Shown here in pieces: positions 23,101 to 45,631 of a DNA stretch of 64,000 nucleotides. How positions within the stretch are numbered: position 1 is the stretch's first letter; the number at the start of each line of letters is the position of its first letter. The DNA comes from Zygnema cylindricum (lineage: Eukaryota; Streptophyta; Zygnematophyceae; Zygnematales; Zygnemataceae). A model generated the notes under the pieces. The model saw only the letters and a program-made list of their open reading frames with translations. It did not search any database and was not told the DNA's origin. The DNA is taken from contig JBBHKE010000769.1 in the NCBI GenBank assembly GCA_037447655.1, positions 159,729 through 223,728 of the forward strand, in the 5' to 3' direction. A program made the position numbers and the translations under genes.

Positions 23101-23251
23101 TGACGAGAGGAGAGAAAACGGAGATAACAACGGAGAAGATAACGGAGTTAATAACGTAGAAAACCAGACTAATAACGGAGAGTCTCCTCATGGAAACTCA
23201 TCGGAGGACGGATCAAAAGTGAAAGACTCGGAGCAAAAGAAAAACGAGTAG
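16468..23251 (+). CDS. Membrane-anchored protein disulfide isomerase-like protein (PDIL5-2 type), 8 exons, one in-frame stop
   Basis: Exons: 16468-16734, 18144-18247, 19189-19376, 19687-19872, 21197-21410, 22024-22174, 22452-22514, 22904-23251. All phases agree and total 1521 nt. The N-terminus is a hydrophobic signal peptide. A thioredoxin domain follows, with active site APWCEHCK (CEHC instead of the usual CGHC) and FPSLFLFSNGDP. A central region contains GFGL, KAWFAV, DYDKGPALIAIF and FYGPF, characteristic of PDIL5-2-like proteins, then HRNYLFAYVDASKY. One transmembrane segment lies in the last exon (FPMVIIAVIIACAIKLG), and the cytosolic tail ends KKNE, a KKXX-type ER-retrieval signal. The expected role is thiol-disulfide exchange in the ER. 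Exon 3 contains TAA at 19319-19321 where relatives have a Ser-like position; the frame is intact on both sides. This is a nonsense allele, a young pseudogene or a sequence error. The TAG at 23249-23251 ends the frame. Confidence 0.85.
17358..17568. mobile_element. Short inverted-repeat element in PDI-like intron 1 (TIR-B family)
   Basis: TTTGCCCATCGTTATTA at the left faces CTAATAGCGATGAGCGGGGG at the right. The same ends (GCCCATCGCTGTTAG type) occur at 17824-18020 and 60913-61090. The interior shares GACCCAAAA and AGAGTGATTAACTC-like blocks with those copies. The boundaries are approximate. Confidence 0.55.
17824..18020. mobile_element. Short inverted-repeat element in PDI-like intron 1 (TIR-B family, 197 bp)
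   Basis: The ends CATTGCCCATCGCTGTTAG and CTGTAGCGATGGCCAGTG are imperfect inverted repeats. TA follows on the right and TG precedes on the left (a decayed TA). The interior shares GGGCCACTTAACTAA and TTTGGGTCAA with 58990-59133 and 60913-61090, defining a family inserted repeatedly in introns. Confidence 0.7.
18200..18560 (+). repeat. Tandem triplication of the PDI-like exon 2 3' edge with its splice donor
   Basis: The exon end from AATATTGAGAAGTTCCC to AAAATAAA plus the following GTGAGTC recurs at about 18345-18390 (donor GTGGGT; exon part contains TAA) and at about 18503-18548 (donor GTAAGT; exon part intact and encoding the same IEKFPTIASKYKI). Shared flanking sequence (CTTTT.GTCCACAA.TT) shows that exon edge and intron start were duplicated together. 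The units are about 141 and 157 bp apart. Confidence 0.9.
19425..19535 (+). repeat. GAGAGGGAA tract after the PDI-like exon 3 donor
   Basis: A purine-rich simple repeat starts about 50 bp into intron 3. It has no coding significance; frames across it are compositional. Confidence 0.7.
19871..20010 (+). repeat. Duplicated donor edge of PDI-like exon 4 around a GA tract
   Basis: AAGGTAAGTTTCACACTCTTTT at the true donor (called here as AAGGTAAGTTTC plus CTCTTTT) recurs 114 bp downstream as AAGGTAAGTTTCGTACTCTTTT-like sequence at 19985-20006. A (GGGAGA)n tract (19908-19982) lies between the two copies. Confidence 0.7.
21424..22015 (+). repeat. Pyrimidine-rich (CTCCCT)n tract filling PDI-like intron 5
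   Basis: Almost the whole intron between exons 5 and 6 is CTC/CCT sequence running up to TTTCCTTCAAG, the acceptor at 22023. A similar shorter tract (22181-22410) fills intron 6. Long Ser/Pro/Leu frames here are not genes. Confidence 0.85.
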
Positions 23252-23384
23252 AAGGATAAATTTAAACGCTTAGAGCCTTTTTCCATGTGAGATAGGTTTA
23301 CTTCGATGTCGTAATTTTTCCCACATGGTTTTTGTGACCGTCCATTCGTTCTCCGTAAAAAAGATTGGGGAGTGCGAATGGGGA

Positions 23385-23550
23385 GTGGAAGGTACAAATG
23401 GAAAGTACAAATGGGGATTACAAATGAGGAGTACAAATGGGGAGTACAAATGGAAAGTACAAATGAGGAGTACAAATGGGGAGTACAAATGGAAAGTACA
23501 AATGGGGAGTACGAAATTACAAATGGAAAGTACAAATAAGTACAAATCTA
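23385..23550 (+). repeat. Tandem array of GGAGTACAAAT-type units in the PDI-like 3' region
   Basis: About a dozen units of 11-15 bp with the core GTACAAATGG (variants GGAAAGTACAAAT, GGGGAGTACAAAT, GAGGAGTACAAAT) begin about 130 bp after the stop codon, probably within the 3' UTR. Confidence 0.85.
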
Positions 23551-23639
23551 GAGTACAAACGGATCAATCGTGGAAACCTACGAGACTTTGTTTCTTTTGG
23601 AGAAAATAATATTGCAGCAACTTTGCAAGGGTCAAGTCT

Positions 23640-24720
23640 CTTAAAAAGTTAGGGACAAGCCAGTCCCTACTTCGTTTTACATCCAAAGGAAAGATATTAA
23701 ACTGGCCGAACAAGAAAACAAAGGAGACGGGATTGGTTCATCCCACAAAACACGTGTCGTCGCGGGATTGGTGGACGACTTCAAAAGTGATTCTTTTTGG
23801 AAAAAAATGAGCATAGAAACTGAAAACGAAAGTTGAAATTAAAAAACGAGGATAGAAAGTAAAAATGGGCCTAGAACTAGAAACTAGAAAGGAGCATAGA
23901 AAATTTCTCAAAAAGAAGGACGTGTACGTGCTGACTGTGCATTTGCTGTGATGACTTGTTCCTTGACTTTTTAGAACAAAGTCGTTCTAAAAAACGCATT
24001 AAAAAGCGCACTAAATGCACTGAAAAACTAAAAAACATGGTCGTTGCAAGTAGGTACTTGTAAACAGGTTTACGCCTTTGTGGAAACGCACAAAAACTCA
24101 CCTTTGTTTTAGTTTGTGTATATATTTTGGTAGTAGAATGAGCCTTATAGCAGAGGTCCCCTTTTTTTGTTCCTTTGTCGTTAAAATTTTGAACGAAATC
24201 GGTTCAGTTTTCCTTTGTTAAGTTTTTTTTCTTGGTTTGATTTTTCCTTTGGGTTTTCTCTCGGATGGGAGATTTTTATTCAAAATTGATGAACAACATA
24301 TTTAACATTTTTTCCCCCTCACAAAAGACAAACATTGTCATTTTGTCATTTTACCATTTTGGCATTTTACCATTTTGTCATTTTGTTTGAAATGGAAACA
24401 TTAATGTTTTGACTGACTCAATATGGTAAACGAATGTTGTACTGTGTTTGTGTACGTACCGTGTTTGTCTTTTTTTCTATCTTCGTTTTGATCACCTTCT
24501 TTTTTTTGTTTTTCTTTTTTTTTCTTGGTTGCTTGATGTTGTTGGTTTTGAACCATAGTCACCGCCATTCGGCGTTTTCGGAAAAAAGGCCAAAAGGTTT
24601 TCAGCCTAAAAAGTATTAACGTTAAACCGTTTATGCCTAGTTTAAACTGCAGTTTGCAATTTTTGATATCATGCAAGCTAAAAAAGTGCTCTCCTTTAAA
24701 CTGTCCGTACACTTGTACAT
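23640..24720. other. No supported gene
   Basis: AT-rich flank of the PDI-like gene with poly-T runs and a short CATTTTGTCATTTTACCATTTTGG repeat cluster near 24320-24390. Only short, featureless frames occur. Confidence 0.5.
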
Positions 24721-24728
24721 GTGTACTA

Positions 24729-25232
24729 CACCGCGAATCGTAATTAGAGTAAATTACTCTAATTCGGTCGCTCGAAATTTCGACTATATCACATCAAATA
24801 GAGTAAATGATTCTAATTTTTTCATTATACTATTTAAGGTAAGGTTTAATTAGCGTTTTTAATTCTAATATAAATTCGTTTTAAATAGTGTGGAGTACGG
24901 ATGACGTCCGTCCGTGCAAAATTGTACTTTTATAAATAAAAAAAGTACAAATAATGATGTAATACAAGCCATTATCATGTAACTGCGTTTTAACAATCCG
25001 CGTAGTGGAAACGTCATAGTGACGATAAACTGTACGTTTTGTCAGATTCTTTACAAATACCTTATTTACAGTAGAGGATATTAACTTGCCAAATTAGAGT
25101 ACACCGCATAAATTAGAGTAAATTCCTTTCTGAAACAGTTCTATCACATAAATTAGAGTAAATTACTCTAATTATTTTTTTCTCTCTTTTTTTACTCTAA
25201 TTTTTTCATTACTCTAATTACGATGCGCGGTG
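24729..25232. mobile_element. TA-flanked inverted-repeat element, TIR-A family (504 bp)
   Basis: The termini CACCGCGAATCGTAATTAG and CTAATTACGATGCGCGGTG are flanked by TA (24727-24728, 25233-25234). The interior carries repeated AATTAGAGTAAATTACTCTAATT palindromes and an extra internal TACACCGCATAAATTAG near 25091, suggesting a composite of two copies. No coding content. Confidence 0.85.
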
Positions 25233-25239
25233 TACAGTG

Positions 25240-26295
25240 CATTTCCTTAGAAGTACGGATAAGTACATTGAACAAAAAAGTACAGCCTTCGCACATTTAA
25301 AAAAACCACATACTTAAAAAGAAAAAAAACTCCGCTACCGAAAAATACGAGATAAAACAAATCTCGTAAAATGTTTGAAAATGTCGTCTTTGACTTTTCT
25401 TGACTTGGGAGAATCTCTTCCATTGAGTTTCTGTCGTTGGTATCTCTCCATTTACCACAAAATAGTATTAAATTTTGATGTCATGTGTTAAAAAAAAAAA
25501 TAACAACAAAAAAATGGAATAGAAAAAAAAACGGAAAAAAAAAGAAAAGGAAAAGTGAAATTCGAATAAATCATAAATCATATAAACAAGTATAGTACAT
25601 CCATGGGGGAATCCATAGAATATTTACAATGGAAAGAAATGGTGAGTTTAATCTCCAGAAGTTAGTTTTTGCAAATGTTTAAACGATTAAATTATCAAAA
25701 AACGTTTAATGCTTTTCAGGATTATTGGTAACGCCAAAATACAGCGAATAGTGTTGACTATGGATCGATCCCTTGATTCTCTTTTAACTAACAAACAAAA
25801 TAAATAAGAAAATGAATGATATTATCTACTCGATATACACGTCAAAATTTAATCGTCCATAATTTATCAACAATAAATTTTGATAAGAAAATCAAAAACT
25901 ACTTTTAAGAAAAAACGGATACACGACATATACGTACTAAAGTGTACATATAATTGGACAGAAAGGGTGAATTTAGTAAAACCCTCGAAGTAGATAAGAT
26001 AATAGACAAAATAGGATAAAAAAGTCAACTGCCATTAGGTATATTGCACTGGTCACCACTATTAGTGTTTAACGTTTTTTTTTTTTTTAATCCTTTTTTT
26101 TTTTTTTCGGACCCTAAAACCGCTTTAACTGTTTTTTCAACCATTGGGTTGTTTTTTAATAGATCAGTCGAAAGATAAACCTCTACCTTTCAATTGATCC
26201 TTCAACTGATCAATTGATTTTTCAATTGATAAAAAGAGCAATTTGAAAAGTTGAAAGTACATATAGAGAAGGTTTTAGTGCCCCAAAAATGTGCA
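25240..26295. other. No supported gene
   Basis: AT-rich intergenic sequence with several poly-A and poly-T runs. I see no frame or RNA structure worth calling. Confidence 0.5.
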
Positions 26296-26301
26296 ACACT
26301 A

Positions 26302-26518
26302 CACCGCTAATCGTTATTAGTGTAAAAAAAAAAATCGCCACTTAAAACATATTTTCTCTGTGCACACTTGTCGGATTGGCAATCCGATGATTGTTATTGG
26401 AAGGCAATATTCTCACCTTCCTATTGGCGGTCTCTAATTGACAATCTGACAAGCATGCACGAAGATAAGATGTTTTAAGTGGCGAAAAAATCTTTAAGAC
26501 TAATAACGATTAGCGGTG
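26302..26518. mobile_element. TA-flanked inverted-repeat element with long arms (217 bp)
   Basis: The ends CACCGCTAATCGTTATTAG and CTAATAACGATTAGCGGTG are near-perfect inverted repeats flanked by TA (26300-26301, 26519-26520). Complementarity extends inward through CGCCACTTAAAACAT / ATGTTTTAAGTGGCG and GGATTGGCAATCC-like sequence, so the whole element can fold into a hairpin. Confidence 0.92.
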
Positions 26519-27237
26519 TAGTAGTGATGGGCATTGTAATTTTCATACCTTTCGTACTCTACCATATAAATCAAAAATATCGAAACTCCGAAAGGACCAA
26601 TAACCATTAAGTATCGTTATCATCGATTACCGGCTATATAACCGATACAATAAAAATCCCTAGAAAAAGAAAAACGAAAAAAATGGATAGACAGACAACG
26701 TTTTTACACTTTCACACACCAACATTTTAGGTTCAAGTACAACAACCTTCCATCCACTTGGTCCCTTGGTGTACAGTAAAATTTCATGATAAAATTGATG
26801 ATGAAATAGTTAATAGGAACCTCTCATAAAAGAAAAAATTCACGGTGAAAGTCGTAATTGTTACACGTTACACTTCGACTGCAAATGTCACGAAGAGCCA
26901 ACGAAAGACACAAAACGTCTTCAAAGGTCGTAAAGTAACTCATCTCTATCTAATTCCTGGAAATAAATACACTGAGAATATTACAACTCTTCAAGCTTCA
27001 AAACCTCTTAATGCCTCAAAACTTCCTTCACTTCCCAACTTCGATCCCAACTGAAACCCTTTGACAAAACCTAAACGATGGCACAGACTAAAGATAAAAA
27101 ACAAAAGAGGAACGAGAATAAGACGAAAAGGCGAAACACTATAAACATAAACTTCTTCGCACATATTTTTTAATTTCCATTGATTTGGGCAAAAACACAG
27201 TCAGGACATAAGACCACTTACTACTAAAATATTTCAC

Positions 27238-39198
<11,961 letters not shown>

Positions 39199-39220
39199 GC
39201 ACACCGCGAATCGTAATTAG

Positions 39221-40256
39221 TAGTGTTGGGTATCGAGGACCGTTTTCCGATATTCAAATTATATCGAATTTCAGGTACCCGATAATCGATATATCGCCTC
39301 GATATATCGATTTTCAAATCATCACGATATATTTCCAATATGTCACCGATATATCGTATCGTATTATATCGAAGCTAAAAAAATCCCACAGGTTTTCAAG
39401 GTCTCGTGACTTCGGACAAAGTGACTGTAAAATCTTTGCCGAAAAGAAATACGGTTTTTTCCTGAAAGTCAGCAGAGTGAAGGAGATCTCTGGGGCACAT
39501 TGACGAGGTACACTTGTGAAGTACACGTACGTCATACGCAGGTACGATTTTCCAGACGAAAAAGGTCGGATTCCAGATATTCGACGATTTTTGAGATTTG
39601 GTAATCAGCTTACGTGGAACCACTCATATCAGAAAACGTATGTAAAACTTTTTGACAAAAGATACGCGATGTACAGAGGCCTCTGTAATACATAAATTTT
39701 GCTGTCCGTACTATTACAGAGACCTCCTCGTGTAACCATACCCCAAATAATTAATCATTACAATTTCAGAATTACACCGTGAATCGTTATTAGCCTTATG
39801 TACGCTATATCGGCACCCCAAATTTTTGACATTGATACCTTAAATATAATAAACTATACTATTTAAGGACGTGGACCAAAATCTGCCACGTCTCCTAGCA
39901 CTATTTTAGAATGAATGATGCTAATTTTTTCTTTACACTAATAATTTCTATACGCTAATAACGATTCAAGGTGTAGTACTTTTTTGTCGGTTGCATTTTG
40001 CGGCGTCTACATTTAAGTCACGGAACGAAAATCACGGCGTACGTGGCGTATTAGACAATTTGACTTTTTCGCTAGAATAACATATTATATAAAAAAAATA
40101 AAAAAATAAATTTTAAAAAATACTATATATCGCAATATATATCGCGATAATTTATGTTGGTCTCGCTACGATATATCGAGGATCCTGCTCGATCGATATT
40201 CAATATATCGAATATCGAGATTATCGCGATATGAATTTACCCGATACCCAACACTA
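39221..40256. mobile_element. Non-autonomous hAT-like element (1036 bp) with 8-bp target duplication
   Basis: The termini TAGTGTTGGGTATCG and CGATACCCAACACTA are perfect inverted repeats. GTAATTAG is duplicated on both sides (39213-39220, 40257-40264), the 8-bp length expected for hAT. Many ATATCGATA/CGATATATCG words fill the subterminal parts. No transposase is encoded. A 199-bp TIR-A element is nested inside. It is itself inserted in a TIR-A element end (CACCGCGAATCGTAATTAG, 39202). Confidence 0.93.
39775..39973. mobile_element. TIR-A element (199 bp) nested in the hAT-like element
   Basis: Same length as 11446-11644, with the same termini and TA flanks (39773-39774, 39974-39975). The two copies differ at only a few positions, suggesting recent activity of this subfamily. 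Confidence 0.93.
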
Positions 40257-40375
40257 GTAATTAGAGAAAGAAAAAATTAGAGGAAAAAAACAAAAAAAAA
40301 CAATTAGAGTTATGAACGCTACACCGTGAATCGTTATTAGACTATAGAAATTATTAAAGTCAATAATGAATTTTA

Positions 40376-41881
40376 GGGTCAAGTTCCATCAGTCATTTGT
40401 GTAATCGTACGGCCAACTCTACGGGCCGGGTTAATTGAGGGTAACCTTCCATCAGGCGTTCCCAGTAATTGTACGATCAAGTTTACCGGCAGTAAAATTT
40501 GTAGCACCATTCCATCAGGTCGTGCCAGTGAATGAGGTGTTAGATTGCGATTGGTACCACGTAGGACCTGTTGAGCCGCCCGGGAAAAATCATCATTTCC
40601 AAAAGGACAAAATCGCAGCTGTGTATGTGTACGGGCAGAAGCCGATTAAAATATCTAGTAGCGTCACGCTAATGTATAATCTGAACGTTCTTAGGGTTGT
40701 TGTGGTATCAACGGCCACGAAAATCGTTGCAAAGTTAAAGTTTGTACAAATGTCCAAGAATGTACCATTTGCACGTGAATGTATTTTCGCTGTATCGCAC
40801 ATTTATGAAGGAGACGTCACAAGATGTCCTACAACCAAGATTTTTTTGTCGTCGAACAGGGTGGCTTTGATGTCACACGGTACACTCCATTTGCCATATG
40901 TAAGTTTATTGCACCACGTCTAACGTGGATCGACTCTGACTTTACAAGTGGACCAAAACACGCGTCCACTAATCACAAATTATCTTCCTGAGGACAGTCG
41001 GAGGAGAATAGCTACGTACTCGAAACAAGAAGCGTTTGCGCCAAAAATTTAAAATCTGACGGTGGCATTTTTCTCCAAGAGGTCTGGAGAATCTCAACGA
41101 ATTTTTAGTAAACATCTTTTGAAAAAAAAAAAAAAAAAAAACAGTACGGCCTAATACTGAAAGGTACTTTCTCCGGTAAACAACCCCACTTTTCGCCGAA
41201 TGGAAGGTTACCCTGAGTCGATGTTCCATCACGGAAAGTATGTAATCCACGTGTTATACATTGAGTGGCACCACGTAGGTTTGACCGGATATTTAAAATC
41301 TTTTAAAGATCTTCACACCGACAAATTTCACTTCAAATCTTCAAACGCGTACCATGTACCTGCATACCAAATCATGATACGACAAAACTTTTGTACTTTC
41401 TGCAAACGCTAGTCTTTTACGCCAGCTCATTGTTTAGGGTTTGTGTTTTCGAACATGACAAAAATCCTTTGCTGAAAATAGTGTGACAAAAGAAATTGCG
41501 CGAAGAAAAACCGTTTCAAGATTACTTTTTTTAATTTTCAGTTGCATTTTGAAACGTACATACCATGTGCAAATTTCGTCAATTTTCGTTGGTTTTCCAT
41601 CGTGACATGTAGCATATTTGTCCAGCGTGTCACGATTATTTTTTTCTGTATCTGCCAACCCACCTCTTACAGGTAAGTTGGCAGCTATAGAGAAAAATGA
41701 AGCGAACGCCTCGCGGATGAACATCTGACGGTCAGTATTGCCTCCAAGATCTTTGGAGAGTGTTGACAAGATTCTCAGTAATGTTGTTTCGCATATAAAA
41801 ACAAAATAAGCGGTACGAATTGGTACGGATAGTCGTGAATTTATGTAAACTACCCCACTTTTCGACTTAGGAACTTGACCC
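40376..41881. mobile_element. Harbinger-like inverted-repeat element, family C, copy 1 (with nested insert)
   Basis: The termini GGGTCAAGTTCC and GGAACTTGACCC are flanked by TTA (40373-40375, 41882-41884). The 3-bp TTA/TAA duplication and GGG ends fit PIF/Harbinger MITEs. Without the nested family D element (40439-41212) it is about 730 bp. It lies in inverted orientation to copy 2 at 42452-44211. No transposase is visible. Confidence 0.88.
40439..41212. mobile_element. Harbinger-like inverted-repeat element, family D, copy 1 (774 bp)
   Basis: It begins GGGTAACCTTCCATCAGGCG and ends CGAATGGAAGGTTACCC, with TGA on both sides (40436-40438, 41213-41215). A full relative is at 53743-54535 with TTA duplication. 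The TIR resembles that of family C (GGGTCAAGTTCCATCAG), so the families are related. A frame of about 160 codons inside (to 40923) has no recognised domain. Confidence 0.85.
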
Positions 41882-42451
41882 TTAGTGTCATTGATGTTAA
41901 TTTGTGTATCAATCCCATTGTGAAAAAAATGTTAAATTGGAATTTCTCCATAACGCTGATTTAGGTATTCAGAATCCGTCGTCATTACATATACGTTAAA
42001 ATAGGCAGAAGTGCAAAATCTGACAATCCGTACCACGTCTCGTCCTTCCATTGTAATGAATCCACAATTCTAATTTAGGTTTGCGGATGAACAATCAATA
42101 CGTCGTTCATACTTATACACTAAAATAGGTTCAAGTTTCTTCTAAGCGCAGTTTTGTATGTAACCGACATAAGTAAACAACAATTTCCGTACAATTTTCG
42201 GTAACGAAGTACAATGATGTACGAAAAATCACCCTCTGTACACCACACTATTCAATAAATATGTACGGTGACACCATTGACGCCAATTCACAAGAAAGGT
42301 AATTAACGTCATGGATAAATTAGAATCAATCACTGTATTTCGGGTATCAATGTCAAAATTTTGGGGCGTCGATATAGAGTACATAAGTCTAATAACAATT
42401 CATAGTGTAGTTTGTGTGATAAGACTTTTTCACAGAGGAAGTTTACTCTAA

Positions 42452-44211
42452 GGGTCAAGTTCCATCAGTTGAAATGTTGGGTATTTTACAGAAATTTGCG
42501 TACCAATTCGTACCGCTTATTTTGTTTTTATACGCGAAACAATACTACAAAGAATCTTGCCAATAATCTCCAAAGGTCTTGGTGGTAATAGAGACCATCA
42601 GATGTTCATCCGCGAGGCGTTCGCTTCATTTTTCTCTGTAGTTCCCAACGTACCAATAAGGGGTGGGTTGGCAAATACAGAAAAAATTTAATCGTGACAC
42701 GCTGGACAAATAAGCTACGTGTCACGATGGAAAACCAACGAAAATTGACGAAATTTGCACATGGTATGTACGTTTCAAAATGCAACTGAAAATTAAAAAA
42801 ATAATCTTGAAACAGTCCTTCGTCGCGCAATTTCTTTTGTCACACTATTTTCGGCAAAGGATTTTCTTCATGTTGAAAACACGAATCCTAAACAATGAGC
42901 TGGTGTAAAAGACTGGCGTTAGTTTTGTCGTATCATGATTTGGTACGCAGGTACATGGTACGCAATTGAAGATTTGAAATGAAATTTGTTGGTGTGAAGA
43001 TTTTTAAAAGATTTTAAATATCCGGTCAAAACGTACGTGTAGAAACTAATGGTTTTATTAGTATTTTCTAGGTCTGAAAAGAAATATAGAAGTCGAGGCA
43101 GTCTATCTCTAACTTCTCTCTCCAACTCTCAAACTTGTCGCAGTCACTGAGAAATTGGAGAGGAAGCTAGAGCCATGGCTACCTTGGCTATCCTGAGGTT
43201 TACGGGAATTTTATATTAGGGTTTATTTATTTAATTAAAAGGTATGTGCCGGCGGCAGGATTTGATCCTTGTACCTACCGGCCGGCAGACAGGAAATAGC
43301 CGGTAGCCTTAGCCGTTAAGTCTAGCGGTAGTGTTACGTAGCATATAGTTTGATATTTATTTAAATATGTATACGTGCGATAAACCATTTAACTGAAATG
43401 AATTACGGGATACATAGATCCAGTAATATATAATGTACGACTTACGGTACGGACAAAAATCAGTACCGCGCATTTGTTTCGTAAATGAAACAAATACCGC
43501 GCATGTATTTATTACGGCTACGATTAAAGCCGAATTTAATCGGACGGCCGGGATTAGCGCCGAGATCGCGGAGGAAGATTTCGGCGGTTTGTGGCCATCG
43601 CCACATCGGATGACGCGTGGCAAAATTCCGTTGGATTGTGGAAACTCCGGAGATTATGGCACCGAATCCGGATTTGACATGTGTCGACATTTTGGCCATG
43701 TCGTACAATGTCCGTACATAAAGTACACCGGCAGCTGTACTTTTGCGTACGGAACTCAATTCTGATTGGTTCCGTACATCAGTAGATAGAGTCTGTGAGA
43801 GAGATAGGACTTAGAAAAATTAGAAGATAGGACCCTCTCTCCCAGAGAGCTTCTGTACAAAAGGTCAACTTTGACCCTCCATAACTTACTGCTCAGGGGA
43901 GCAAATTCAGAGATTCTTTTTGCTATCGACTCAGGGGAGTCTTGTCTTCACAGGGGTGAAGTTGGTCAGAGTTTTTGTCTGCCAGGGTGGCAGTTATTTT
44001 TGCTTAAACACAAAGGGGTCAGGATTATCCTAGAGGCTTCTTGGAAGCTGTCCACTCTGAGGACTTATGGAGGTCTCAGAGTTTCAGTACGTGGTGCCAC
44101 TTAATGTATAACACGTGGATTACAAACTCTTTGTGATAGAACATCGACTCAATTAACCCGGCCCGTAGAGTTGGTCGTACGATTATAGAAACAACTGATG
44201 GAACTTGACCC
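42452..44211. mobile_element. Harbinger-like inverted-repeat element, family C, copy 2 (with solo LTR inside)
   Basis: The termini GGGTCAAGTTCCATCAG and CTGATGGAACTTGACCC are flanked by TAA (42449-42451, 44212-44214). Removing the solo LTR and one target copy leaves about 706 bp, matching copy 1 in reverse. For example, CCGGGCCGTAGAGTTGG-type sequence at 44155-44175 faces 40411-40432. Confidence 0.88.
43038..44086 (+). mobile_element. Solo LTR of the copia-2 family (1049 bp)
   Basis: It starts TGTAGAAACTAATGG and ends GGTCTCAGAGTTTCA, flanked by the 5-bp duplication GTACG (43033-43037, 44087-44091). The unoccupied site is visible in copy 1 of family C (GGTTTGACCGGATATTT region, about 41275). 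Orientation is opposite to copia-2. It was probably left by recombination between the two LTRs of a full element. Confidence 0.95.
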
Positions 44212-45430
44212 TAATTTTTTTAAGTACTATATATTGGGTTATGTCGGCAATAATTATCCGCGTTGTAATTATGAACACTAAATAACGTAGAAGAACAAAA
44301 TCTGTCAGTCCGTATAGTTTTGACGTCATAATGACGTTAGTACTATTTGTCGCACTCCATGTCAGTTAATGTTCACACTAACGACGATGCTGTCGACAGA
44401 CGAAAGTTATGCCAACATCTTTTTTTTATGTGATTGATTTTTTTGTTTAGTGCGATTTCACGTGCGAGCACGCTTCTATTAAATCATTATTTATACCTTT
44501 TTACTTATAAAAGTACAATTTTGCACGGCAGGACGTCGTCCGTACTACATACTATTTAAAATGAACCTATATTCTAATTTTTTACGTTAATTAAACCATA
44601 CTTTAAATAGAGCAATGAAAAAATTAGAATCATTTACTCTATTTAAGGAGATACAGTCAAAATTTAGGGCGACCAAATTAGCGTTTGTTGAAATTAAAAG
44701 TTTTATAATGTATTTTCTAGGTTTCTTAATTGATCTAAAATCAGGAGGAAAAAGTAGAGGCAGCCTGCTTCTAACTTCTCTCTCTGGCCCCATACTTGCC
44801 GTAGTCACTGAAGGCTGGAGAGGAAGCTAGAGCCATGGCAACCTATGCTTCTCTTAGAGTCAGAAGGCAACCCTTTTGGTAAACTTACCAAAAAGGTTGA
44901 CGGACCTAAGATTTGATCTTGGTACCTACCGTGCGTCTAAATAGCCTAGTATGGTTACCATGTAGCCTAGCACCTGTGTTGAAGTATATAGGGTACATTA
45001 GCTACTTAACCACATAGAAATACAGAAGTTCATTTATTGACGAACAGACCACAATCACATAGAGATAGTTAGATAGAGTTACGTCGGAAATACCACTTGT
45101 ATTTTTAACGGCCCTAAATTAAGGTCGATATCAATCGGACGGCAGAGGAAGAAGGCGGCATCGTGGAATGAATGATTTGGCGGTTTGCGGTCACAGCCAC
45201 ACCAGGTGACACGTGGCAACATGACATTGGATAGCGGCATCTTCGAGACATACCATGGCGAACCTGGATATGGCAGGCGTCGTCTTCTTGGCCATGTCGT
45301 ACCGGGCCAAGTACCTTTCTGTATTGTACAATGATTAGATTGGCTCCGTAGTTCAGTAGTAGAGGGATCAAAGAGGGGTTTAGGACTTAGGAGAATTAGA
45401 AGTAGCCGCCTCTCTCCCAGAGTGCTCCTG

Positions 45431-45439
45431 TATAAAAGG
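45431..45439 (+). promoter_or_regulatory. TATA box of the older copia-2-like LTR
   Basis: TATAAAAGG follows the CTCTCTCCCAGAG block that is conserved in all LTRs of this family. The younger copies read TACAAAAGG at the same place, a weaker match. Confidence 0.5.
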
Positions 45440-45631
45440 TCATCTTTGACCATTGATAATTTGCTGCTCATGGGAGCATATTCAACGATCCTTTTTGTAG
45501 TAGACTCGAGGAGTTTGCTCTTCTAAGGGTTGCAGTCTGGTCAGTCTGTATTGTGTTAGGGTGAGAGTAATACTCATACAAAGACTAAATATATTGTGGC
45601 TATCCTAGGGGCTTCTGGTAAACTGCCTACT

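Larger units (their letters stand above)
40322..42407. mobile_element. TIR-A element expanded by nested insertions
   Basis: The left end CACCGTGAATCGTTATTAG (TA before it at 40320-40321) pairs with CTAATAACAATTCATAGTG (TA at 42408-42409). The right arm repeats the 11446 subfamily in reverse (TTTTGGGGCGTCGATATAGAG.ACATAAG). The TIR-C element 40376-41881 is inserted in its left part. Confidence 0.8.

Noticed and set aside
39221-40256. Coding hAT transposase
   Set aside because: Only termini and target duplication are hAT-like; the interior has no frame above about 75 codons and no BED or dimerisation motif.
40435-40923. Frame of about 162 codons in the family D element
   Set aside because: Not conserved in frame in the second copy over most of its length; no domain.
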